Assembly: GCA_947479075.1 (NCBI GenBank)
Contig: CANJZR010000278.1
Span: forward strand, 1 to 5,574
Reading direction: 5' to 3'
From: Planctomycetaceae bacterium
Lineage (GTDB): Bacteria; Planctomycetota; Planctomycetia; Planctomycetales; Planctomycetaceae
Length of the DNA stretch: 5,574 nt
Below, piece by piece: positions 1-5,574 of the stretch (position 1 is its first letter; every line of letters starts with the position of its first letter). A program made the translations under genes and the position numbers. The notes under the pieces are model-generated. The model saw nothing but the letters and a program-made list of their open reading frames with translations. It was not told the DNA's origin and ran no database searches.

Positions 1-133
1 GATGCGGTGGCCTCCCTGGCTGTCACAATCAATCCAGTCAGGAACTGATTTGGTTCCACCAAGTAACGCCCACTGTTAGGATGGCGTCACGGGTTAGACC
101 ATACGGTGTTTCCCTTCTGCTGAGTTCGCACCG

Positions 134-140
134 GGTGGAG
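134..140 (+). promoter_or_regulatory. Ribosome binding site of the Kelch-type gene
   Basis: GGTGGAG ends six bases before the ATG at 147, a good Shine-Dalgarno match at normal spacing. It decides the start: the reading frame is open upstream as far as base 3 and has another ATG at 81, but only the ATG at 147 has this site and is followed immediately by a signal peptide. No convincing -35/-10 promoter could be picked out in bases 1-133. Confidence 0.7.
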
Positions 141-1139
141 TTATCGATGCCTCGTCTGTTGATGCTGATCGCTGGTTTATTTCTCGGGTCGCTCGCTCCG
201 GTACTCGCTGACACCCCCGAGAATGCTCGGCCCCCGGCCTCGGAGAATGACCTCAAGGCGTGGCTGGGCAACATGGTCTGGCGGCATAAGTATTCTGTCG
301 ACGAGGTTTCAGCGGCAACGGGGTTGTCAGGCGAAGCGGTATCGGCCGCGATGCAGAAGTTCGATATCCGGATGGACAATTCTCCGCCTGCGGAGACCAG
401 TGACCGGTTGCTGGTCCTGCCTTATCCTGGTGGTCGGCATCCTCGTATCGGGTTCCTGGATGGGGCTATCGACCCACAGCGGGAGACCAAGGTCAGCGTC
501 TTTACCCCGTGGCAACCGGACGACAAGTCGCAGGCCAGCTATGTGGTGGCTGACATCCCCGAGGCGATCTGGTCGAATCTGGGCCTGACCTATCTGACAC
601 ACACGCATGTCCCGACTGTCTGGTCGAAACAGGGAATCGCCCTGCCCCGACAGGAGTGGGAACAGCTGCCGAATGGCGTGCTGCGAATGAAGCGAGTGCT
701 GCCGAATGGGATCGAGTTCGAAGCTGTGATCGAGCCGCAAAAAGATCATGTCACGATGGCATTGACGCTCAAGAACGGGAGCAGCGAGATGCTGTCTGAT
801 CTGCGGGTCCAGAACTGTGTCATGTTGAAAGGAGCTCCGGGTTTCACGGAGCAGACGAATGACAACAAGGTCATGCAGGCCCCCTACTCCGCCAGCCATG
901 ACACGTCGGGGAAACGCTGGGTCATCACCGCCTGGTCGCCGAATCACCGGGCGTGGGGTAACCCGCTCTGTCCCTGCCTGCACTCGGATCCGAAATTCCC
1001 CGATTGCCCGCCGGGTGAGACGCGGACGGTCCGCGGGTGGTTGTCGTTCTATGAGGGCGACGACGTGAAGCAGGAGTTCGCGCGGATCGACTCCCTGAAG
1101 TGGGCCGATGCGGCGCCGAACTGGGTGAAAGTCACGAAC

Positions 1140-2047
1140 GCACCGTGGCAGGCCCGCGACTCGCAAGGCGAAGTCGTCTTCGACGGCAAGATGTGGATCT
1201 TCGGCGGGTGGTATGGATCGTACGAAGCTGCCCCGCGCGATGTGTGGTCATCCACAGATGGCCAGGACTGGCAGAAGGTCACCAGCGACGCCCCTGGAAA
1301 CACAGCGACCTGTCGATGTCGGTCACCTTCAAGGACAAGATGTGGTTCATGGGAGGGTGGTTCAATGGGCGGTTGCCCGATCACTCGGCCAGCAACGCAG
1401 TCTGGTCATCGACTGACGGAGTGAAGTGGGAGGAAGTCACGCCGCATGCGGGATGGACGCCACGAATTGCCTCGGGGCTGGTGGTCTTCAAAGACAAGAT
1501 GTGGCTGCTGGGAGGAACAGAAGACTACTACTTTGGAACGGATGCGAGCCTGAAGAGCGATGTGTGGACCTCGGAGGACGGAAAAGAATGGACCTGCATC
1601 AACGAGAAGGCTCCCTGGGCGCCGCGTTCCTATCTTCAGGCCGCTGTCCTCGGTGACCGGCTGTATGTCATGGGCGGTGGGAACTACGTCCCGAACTACA
1701 CAGCTCTGAATGATGTGTGGTCGACCACGGATGGCGTCGAATGGCGGCAGGAGACAGCTGAGGCTCCGTGGAGCAAGCGGCTGTGGTTCTCGGCGGCGAC
1801 CTATCGCGATCGGATCTGGGTACTGGGGGGATGGTCGAAAGACCCCGAGTCCCGGAACTGGAGCGATGTGTGGTACTCGCAGAACGGAAAAGACTGGACG
1901 CAATACAAGCCCGAGGTCACGTGGCGGGAGCGACATGAACATTCCCTGTTTGTGCATGACGACAAGCTGTGGGTCGCGGGAGGAATGATCCCCCCACTGA
2001 ACAACGAGGTGTGGTCGTTGTCGATCCCACCGGATTGGTTTGAGCGG
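1140..2047 (+). repeat. Six Kelch-like propeller units within the secreted protein
   Basis: Units of about 50 residues begin near 1140, 1290, 1448, 1610, 1763 and 1916. Each opens with a variant of APW (APW, APW, AGW, APW, APW, VTW). Each then has a hydrophobic strand ending in GG (WIFGGW, WFMGGW, WLLGGT, YVMGGG, WVLGGW, WVAGGM), as in Kelch motifs. The first five next have a VW(S/T/Y)S-type strand with a DG or NG turn and a Trp (for example DVWSSTDGQDW, DVWTSEDGKEW). That turn partly resembles the Asp-box of sialidases but lacks its full S-x-D-x-G-x-T-W form. Unit 6 is degenerate after EVWSL, which fits closing the propeller with the strand before unit 1. The repeats are protein-level; the DNA copies are diverged. 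Confidence 0.85.
1287..1297 (+). other. Frameshift site in the Kelch-type gene (C run)
   Basis: The upstream frame reads Asp-Ala-Pro-Gly here (GAC GCC CCT GGA). The downstream frame reads Pro-Trp-Lys-His from 1292. The other propeller units carry APW at this point, so the expected reading is Asp-Ala-Pro-Trp, which needs five Cs where the sequence shows four (1291-1294). That makes a single missing C the simplest explanation. The site does not match the canonical X-XXY-YYZ slippery heptamer in the zero frame, so programmed -1 frameshifting is unlikely. Homopolymer miscalling or a true deletion cannot be told apart from the sequence alone. Confidence 0.85.
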
Positions 2048-2146
2048 AACAAGGAAGTGAAGTAGCGAGGGAGAGAACGACAGCGAGGGGACTTGAATTA
2101 GATACGAGCCTCGTCTCATCGCTTGAAAACTCTTGAAAAGTCCAAC

Positions 2147-2219
2147 GTGGCTCGCCCTCGCTGACGCTTCGGGTTGGTGAAGTCAGACACGCGAGGCTCA
2201 CAGCTGCCGCTCGCTGTTG
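2147..2219 (-). repeat. Planctomycete-type dispersed intergenic repeat with hairpin
   Basis: The bottom strand of 2155-2177 encodes NPKRQRG in one frame and TRSVSEG in another. I recall these peptides as recurring in spurious small ORFs across many planctomycete genomes, which marks a dispersed non-coding repeat. The core folds into an imperfect hairpin. Arm 2156-2165 pairs with 2182-2185 plus 2191-2196, and 2168-2170 pairs with 2179-2181. This gives 13 base pairs, bulges of two and five bases, and an eight-base loop at 2171-2178. It lies about 80 bases after the Kelch gene stop, with no T-tract following, so it may protect or end that transcript, or be a REP-like element. The outer boundaries are approximate, and only one clear copy is in the window. 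Confidence 0.6.
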
Positions 2220-2279
2220 GGAAATATGCAGATTGATAGACTGCGGTGATTCGCCTGCTGACTGAATTGAGATCATTCC

Positions 2280-3626
2280 GTGTCGGTTCAATCTCTCTGT
2301 TCATCGCGATTCACTTGGCTGAGCCTGATCGGGCTGGCGATGTTGTTGCGGCTCGGAGTCATGCTGCAGGCTCCGGAACGGTTAACCGCAGACCGGGACC
2401 TGTATCTCGGAATTGCACGCGAGATGGGGGCGGGCCATGGGTATTCAACTCCCGGAAGTGATCCGCCGCGGGCAACGGCATTTCGTCCGCCACTTTACCC
2501 GCTGCTGTTGCTCGTCACCGGAGGAGGGGCGATCGGCGTTGGAGCGTTGCATCTGCTGCTCGCCGGGGTGATGGTCGTTGCCACGGGGCTGGCCGCAATG
2601 CGATTCGCTGGCAGCGACTCGAACAGCTGTTGGACAGCAAGTCTCACAGCTGCGGGCATCGTCGCGATCGACCCGTTGCTCGTGCTCTACAGCGGGCAGC
2701 CGATGACTGAGACGTTGTGCAGTTGTCTCTCTGCCGGACTGCTTGCGGTGATGTCGTGCAATGCCCAGGCGGCGGAAAGTTCCGTGTGCGGTCAAAGGGC
2801 AATCCGCCGTTCAATTCTGATCGGTCTGACATGGGGTCTGTGCCTGCTTGCGAGGCCGACCTATGCCGCAGCCCTGGCGTTGTGGCTGGTGGGAAGTGTT
2901 GTGATACCGGGATCGTGCCCGGGCGGATGGAGCGTTCGACTTCGCAGCGGGCTGCTGGTTGGAGCTGTGACCCTGGGGGTTCTTTCCCCCTGGGTCATCA
3001 GGAACTGGCAAGTGTTCGGTCACCCCATCGCGACGACCACGCATGGTGGTTATACGCTGTGGCTCGCCAATAACCCGGTGTACTACACCGAGGTCGTGGA
3101 AGGCCCCGACATCGCCTGGAGCGGTGACAGCCTGAGCGGCTGGCAGACCATAACCCAACAAGAAATGGACCGTCACCAGATTCAGGGGGAAGTCGCACAG
3201 GACCGCTGGCAGAGTGACAAAGCCCGCGATTTCATCCGGCAGAATCCCGGCAGATTTGCGCAGGCCTGTATGTACCGTGCCACACGGTTCTGGTCGATCT
3301 GGACGGGTCGCCCCGGAGACACGGGACTCCCGGCGGCCGCACTCTGGGCCATTGCAATCGGGTACGCAGTGCTCTGGTTCGCCGGAATCTTCGCCACGTC
3401 TCAGGCGGTACTTCATCGGCAGTGGCAGCTGTTGCTGGCAACAGGCAGCCTGATTCTCGGCTTCTTCTTAGTCCATCTGGTGTACTGGACCGACGCTCGA
3501 ATGCGGGCACCTATCATGCCCGCCATCGCGGTCTTGATTGCCGTGGGATTGCCTCGCGCGTTCCAAAGCTGTCGGTCCAGGAAACCTACGCCAGAGTATT
3601 CGAAGGCCTCTGATCATTCGGCATAA
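2280..3626 (+). CDS. GT-C membrane glycosyltransferase (PMT/ArnT-like, family 39 type)
   Basis: This 448-residue integral membrane protein probably transfers a sugar from a polyprenyl-phosphate donor to a lipid, glycan or protein on the outer face of the cytoplasmic membrane. After a first membrane helix (residues about 12-29) comes the acidic loop motif typical of GT-C enzymes, TADRDLYLGIA (37-47) followed by GHGYS; D38 and D40 are the likely catalytic or metal-binding acids. Then comes FRPPLYPLLLL (68-78), a hallmark of the family. Further family-like segments are MTETL (142-146), LLARPTYAAA (189-198), LSPWVIRNW (235-243), ANNPVY (263-268) and DARMRAPIMP (405-414). Roughly ten hydrophobic segments run through the protein, with a soluble loop at about 270-330. 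The start is GTG: an in-frame stop at 2268-2270 leaves no earlier start, and the next ATG (2340) would cut into the first helix. Only a weak GAGA (2269-2272) precedes it. The substrate cannot be told from sequence; the rfbA gene that follows suggests surface glycan synthesis. Confidence 0.85.
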   Translation: MSVQSLCSSRFTWLSLIGLAMLLRLGVMLQAPERLTADRDLYLGIAREMGAGHGYSTPGSDPPRATAFRPPLYPLLLLVTGGGAIGVGALHLLLAGVMVVATGLAAMRFAGSDSNSCWTASLTAAGIVAIDPLLVLYSGQPMTETLCSCLSAGLLAVMSCNAQAAESSVCGQRAIRRSILIGLTWGLCLLARPTYAAALALWLVGSVVIPGSCPGGWSVRLRSGLLVGAVTLGVLSPWVIRNWQVFGHPIATTTHGGYTLWLANNPVYYTEVVEGPDIAWSGDSLSGWQTITQQEMDRHQIQGEVAQDRWQSDKARDFIRQNPGRFAQACMYRATRFWSIWTGRPGDTGLPAAALWAIAIGYAVLWFAGIFATSQAVLHRQWQLLLATGSLILGFFLVHLVYWTDARMRAPIMPAIAVLIAVGLPRAFQSCRSRKPTPEYSKASDHSA

Positions 3627-3920
3627 TTCGCTGGTCCTCATTCCACGGCTGAGCTGATGGCCACGTCGGAGAAAGTCCCAGTGCTTGATACAGTCACACC
3701 AACGACTAACCACGCTGACTATTGAGTCTTTTTCACGGTAAACGCGGATTGCCGAACATTTCAGGACGATAAACGATCAGGATAACGGTTGATTCGTGTC
3801 GATGAGTGTTCCATCCGAGGCACCATCCAAGTCCTCGAAGTTCACACGGTCCGGCAGAATCGGCAAAGCTTCACTGCCCAACCGCTCATCAGACAGTTCA
3901 ACCCTTCTCAGCAGACTCCG
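3627..3920 (+). other. Non-coding gap between the glycosyltransferase and rfbA
   Basis: No gene is supported in these 294 bases. The rfbA frame is open back to a TTG at 3789, but that 44-codon extension matches nothing in the RmlA family. A four-base-pair hairpin followed by five Ts (GACT-ATTG-AGTC-TTTTT, 3718-3734) is too weak to call a terminator. GATAA occurs twice at 13-base spacing (3768, 3781), but no properly spaced -35/-10 pair is visible. The rfbA promoter most likely lies in this stretch, given its length. Confidence 0.5.
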
Positions 3921-4802
3921 ATGGCCAACGACAAATCGCGACGCGGTATCATCCTCGCCGGAGGAAGCGGGACCCGGCTTTACCCGGCCACAATCGTAGT
4001 CAGCAAGCAGTTGATGCCGATCTACGACAAGCCGATGATCTATTATCCGCTGGCTACGCTCATGCTGGCGGGGATCCGGGAGATCCTCATCATCAGCACT
4101 CCTCACGACTTACCGCTGTTTGAGCGTCTGTTCGGCAACGGCAAACAATGGGGTATGGAATTCCAGTACGCCGCCCAGCCCAAGCCCGAAGGTCTGGCAC
4201 AGGCCTTCCACATTGGAGCGGAGTTTGCCAAGGACCGCCCGTCGTCACTGATTCTGGGCGACAACATTTTCTACGGGCACCAGTTGTCGCAAAGCTTGCA
4301 GGATGTCAGTCAACGAACCAGTGGGGCGACCGTGTATGCCTATCACGTCCGTGACCCGGAACGGTACGGCGTCGTGGAGATGGATGCCTCGGGCAAGGCC
4401 ATCAGCATCGAAGAGAAACCCAAGGTCCCGAAATCGAATCTGGCTGTGACGGGGCTCTACTTCTACGACGAACAGGTCGTGGAGTTCGCCCACAAGATCA
4501 AGCCCTCTCCACGTGGCGAGCTGGAGATCACCGATGTGAACCGGCTCTACCTGGAACAAGGCACGCTGCAAGTCGAAACACTGGGCCGCGGCTCCGCGTG
4601 GCTGGATACAGGGACACATGAGTCACTGGTCGATGCGACTCAATTCGTGTCTGTTCTGGAACAACGACAGGGCTTGAAGATCGCCTGTCCGGAAGAAATC
4701 GCCTGGCGTATGGGGTACATCAACGACTCCCAACTGGGAGCGCTCGCGACAGTGATGAAAAACAGCACGTATGGACAGTATTTGCTCAGGTTGCTGAACT
4801 AA
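3921..4802 (+). CDS. rfbA: Glucose-1-phosphate thymidylyltransferase (RfbA/RmlA)
   Basis: This cytoplasmic enzyme joins glucose-1-phosphate and dTTP to give dTDP-glucose and pyrophosphate, the first step toward dTDP-L-rhamnose and other dTDP-deoxysugars for surface polysaccharides. The protein is 293 residues, the usual length of the family, and intact. Visible motifs are the nucleotide-binding loop LAGGSGTRLYP (12-22) with SKQLMPIYDKPMIYYPL (28-44), QPKPEGLAQA (86-95), LGDNIFYG (112-119; D114 is a probable Mg ligand), RDPERYGVVE (144-153), EEKP (164-167), GELEITDVN (199-207) and GSAWLDTGTHESL (224-236; D229 is a probable second Mg ligand). The ATG at 3921 puts the usual short N-terminus before the GG loop; no Shine-Dalgarno precedes it, and the frame stays open upstream to 3786. 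The rfbB, rfbC and rfbD genes that often accompany it are absent from the window, and its neighbours are a GT-C glycosyltransferase upstream and an exporter downstream. Confidence 0.97.
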   Translation: MANDKSRRGIILAGGSGTRLYPATIVVSKQLMPIYDKPMIYYPLATLMLAGIREILIISTPHDLPLFERLFGNGKQWGMEFQYAAQPKPEGLAQAFHIGAEFAKDRPSSLILGDNIFYGHQLSQSLQDVSQRTSGATVYAYHVRDPERYGVVEMDASGKAISIEEKPKVPKSNLAVTGLYFYDEQVVEFAHKIKPSPRGELEITDVNRLYLEQGTLQVETLGRGSAWLDTGTHESLVDATQFVSVLEQRQGLKIACPEEIAWRMGYINDSQLGALATVMKNSTYGQYLLRLLN

Positions 4803-4805
4803 ACC

Positions 4806-4825
4806 GGCAGGTCTCGCAGCCTGTC
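4806..4825 (+). terminator. Hairpin just after the rfbA stop, possible terminator
   Basis: Starting four bases after the rfbA TAA, GGCAGGT (4806-4812) can pair with GCCTGTC (4819-4825) around a six-base loop, giving seven pairs, two of them G-T. No T-tract follows, so it is not a standard intrinsic terminator; it could be a 3' end stabiliser or chance. Confidence 0.25.
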
Positions 4826-5021
4826 ATCGTCAGGTGGCAGGATATGCGGGTGAACCACGGAGTAGATCCACGAAACGCTGGAATCCCCTCAGTTCTCCCG
4901 AGCTTACGGAACGATAATGAAGATACGAATGGTGCGAACAGTCTTGGCTGCGCGCTATTTGACCTGGTGGGCTACCGGAACCCACTCCATGCAGCAGGTT
5001 CAATAAAGGCGGCAAGTCCAC

Positions 5022-5574
5022 ATGCTGACATCGCTCTACCAGCGACATGGTCGGTGGCTGCTAGTACTGGCGGCAATTGCGTTCCCCTTCATGTATTGGC
5101 AAGGGGAATCGATGCCATCGAACAATGACCTTGAAACATGGCTCCCCAAGGAGTCCGAGGTCCGTTCGACGTACGACATGTTCAAAGAGGAATTCGGGGC
5201 CGAGGAAGTCATCCTCGTCGGCCTGCCGAACATGAATCCCGACGACCCGCTGGTCGAATCGGTCGCGGAACGTCTGAATCAGCTTCCGGGGATTCGACAT
5301 TGCTGGTCCCCTCGTCGCCTCAGCCAGGTGATGCGCGAACTGAGTGTGTCTGAAGAAAAGATTGAAGAGAGAATCACTGGTCTCTCGCTCGCTAAAGACA
5401 AGCAGATGCTCGGACTGGTCGCCCTGCTCTCCCCTCAGGGACTGCAAGACCGCGCCGGGACAGTGAAGGATGTGGAGGGAGTACTCGACTACTGTCAGCT
5501 ACGCGGCGAAGATGTCCTGCTGACTGGCGGTCCCGTGGTGATCGCCGAGTTGAATCGACTCGGGGGAGCCAAGA
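5022..5574 (+). CDS. RND/MMPL-family exporter, N-terminal part (cut by window end)
   Basis: The first 184 residues of a probable proton-driven RND-superfamily (MMPL-like) membrane exporter are present; the frame is still open at the last base. Residues about 11-27 (RWLLVLAAIAFPFMYW) form the first membrane helix. They lead into a periplasmic porter-type domain with DLETWLPKESEVRSTYDMF (36-54) and FGAEEVILVGL (58-68), a pattern typical of this family, in which the W-L-P stretch follows helix 1. LLTGGPVVIAELNRLG (166-181) resembles the segment just before the second helix. Full-length members usually run to roughly 750-900 residues, so most of the protein, including the transmembrane proton-relay residues, lies beyond the window. 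The ATG at 5022 is chosen because an in-frame TAA lies at 5004-5006 and no other start intervenes; AAGG (5006-5009) is a weak, somewhat distant ribosome site. The cargo is unknown; lipids, hopanoids or other hydrophobic compounds are typical of the superfamily. Confidence 0.82.
   Translation, partial: MLTSLYQRHGRWLLVLAAIAFPFMYWQGESMPSNNDLETWLPKESEVRSTYDMFKEEFGAEEVILVGLPNMNPDDPLVESVAERLNQLPGIRHCWSPRRLSQVMRELSVSEEKIEERITGLSLAKDKQMLGLVALLSPQGLQDRAGTVKDVEGVLDYCQLRGEDVLLTGGPVVIAELNRLGGAK

Larger units (their letters stand above)
147..2065 (+). pseudogene. Secreted Kelch-repeat propeller protein, broken by a frameshift
   Basis: With one base restored near 1291-1294 this is a 639-residue protein; as written it stops at 1422-1424 after 425 residues, the last 40 or so out of frame. 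Residues 1-21 are a signal peptide (MPR, then a Leu-rich core, cleavage likely VLA|D), so export is predicted. Residues 33-74 are helical and resemble a helix-turn-helix (YSVDEVSAATGLSGEAV). Residues about 85-312 look beta-rich, with a Cys cluster CPCLHSDP...DC at 275-287. From about 332 to the end run six Kelch-like units with the pattern APW...KMWIFGGW...DVWSSTDGxxWxxVT, forming a probable six-bladed propeller. The strand before unit 1 (APNWVKVT) could close the ring with the last blade. The function is unknown; binding of a surface or extracellular ligand is only a guess from the fold. The downstream frame is free of stops and keeps the repeat pattern, so the break is recent or a sequencing error, and the gene may be intact in the organism. 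Confidence 0.8.

Noticed and set aside
1..48. Open frame at the window edge that could be the tail of an upstream gene (15 codons ending TGA at 46-48)
   Set aside because: Too short to recognise, and all three forward frames are open over this stretch, so no gene end can be supported.
81..146. Upstream ATG at 81 as the start of the Kelch-type protein
   Set aside because: It would place 22 polar and basic residues before a clean signal peptide, and it lacks the ribosome site found before 147.
327..1166. Long bottom-strand ORF opposite the Kelch gene (279 codons), and a similar one at 1406-2119
   Set aside because: The translations are Arg/Pro/His-rich with no domain or repeat logic and mirror the codon bias of the real + strand gene; they are antisense shadows.
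1277..1327. Programmed -1 frameshifting in the Kelch gene
   Set aside because: There is no canonical slippery heptamer in frame, and only a four-base-pair GACC/GGTC pairing downstream; two direct GGTCACC copies flank the site but form no stem with each other.
2116..2304. Bottom-strand small ORF containing NPKRQRG (62 codons) and an overlapping one containing TRSVSEG
   Set aside because: These are the well-known kind of spurious ORF produced by the dispersed planctomycete repeat; coding in two frames at once points to a non-coding element.
3718..3734. Rho-independent terminator with a TTTTT tail after the glycosyltransferase
   Set aside because: The stem is only four base pairs, too weak, and lies about 90 bases past the stop codon.
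4959..4964. TTGACC as a -35 box for the exporter
   Set aside because: No -10-like hexamer occurs at 16-18 bases; the GATAAT at 4913-4918 lies upstream of it and has no matching -35.
4844..5128. 94-codon + strand ORF spanning the exporter start
   Set aside because: It overlaps the recognised exporter in another frame and its translation has no recognisable features.

Overview
The window looks like chromosomal DNA of a Planctomycetes bacterium (Planctomycetales-like). Four things point there: a high-GC coding style, a secreted multidomain Kelch-type protein of a kind typical of that phylum, an RND/MMPL exporter beginning with a DLETWLP motif, and an intergenic copy of the dispersed repeat whose bottom strand reads NPKRQRG / TRSVSEG, which I recall as widespread in planctomycete genomes. 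The taxonomic call is inference from recalled family features; no search was run.

Layout, all genes on the + strand. (1) 147-2065: a secreted protein with signal peptide, helical HTH-like segment, beta-rich middle domain and six Kelch-like propeller units. It is interrupted by an apparent one-base deletion in a C run at 1291-1294, so the frame ends early at 1424 and the rest of the propeller continues in another frame to 2065. (2) 2066-2279: non-coding, holding the planctomycete-type repeat, which folds into an imperfect hairpin. (3) 2280-3626: a polytopic GT-C membrane glycosyltransferase (PMT/ArnT-like, glycosyltransferase family 39 type) with a GTG start. (4) 3627-3920: non-coding, no convincing motif. 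(5) 3921-4802: rfbA/rmlA, glucose-1-phosphate thymidylyltransferase, complete with all signature motifs. (6) 4803-5021: non-coding, with a small hairpin just after the rfbA stop. (7) 5022 to the window end: the N-terminal 184 residues of an RND/MMPL-family exporter, cut by the window edge.

How they fit together: RfbA makes dTDP-glucose, the entry point to dTDP-rhamnose and other deoxysugars, and the GT-C enzyme is the kind that moves a sugar from a polyprenyl-phosphate donor outside the cytoplasmic membrane. Together they suggest cell-surface glycan or glycoprotein work. However, the gaps of about 200-300 bp argue for separate transcription units rather than one tight operon, and the Kelch and MMPL genes have no evident mechanistic link to them. 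I found no RNA gene, CRISPR array, insertion sequence or defence/toxin system. The most unusual items are the broken Kelch gene with its odd domain combination and the hairpin-forming repeat. I do not see strong evidence of an undescribed system here.
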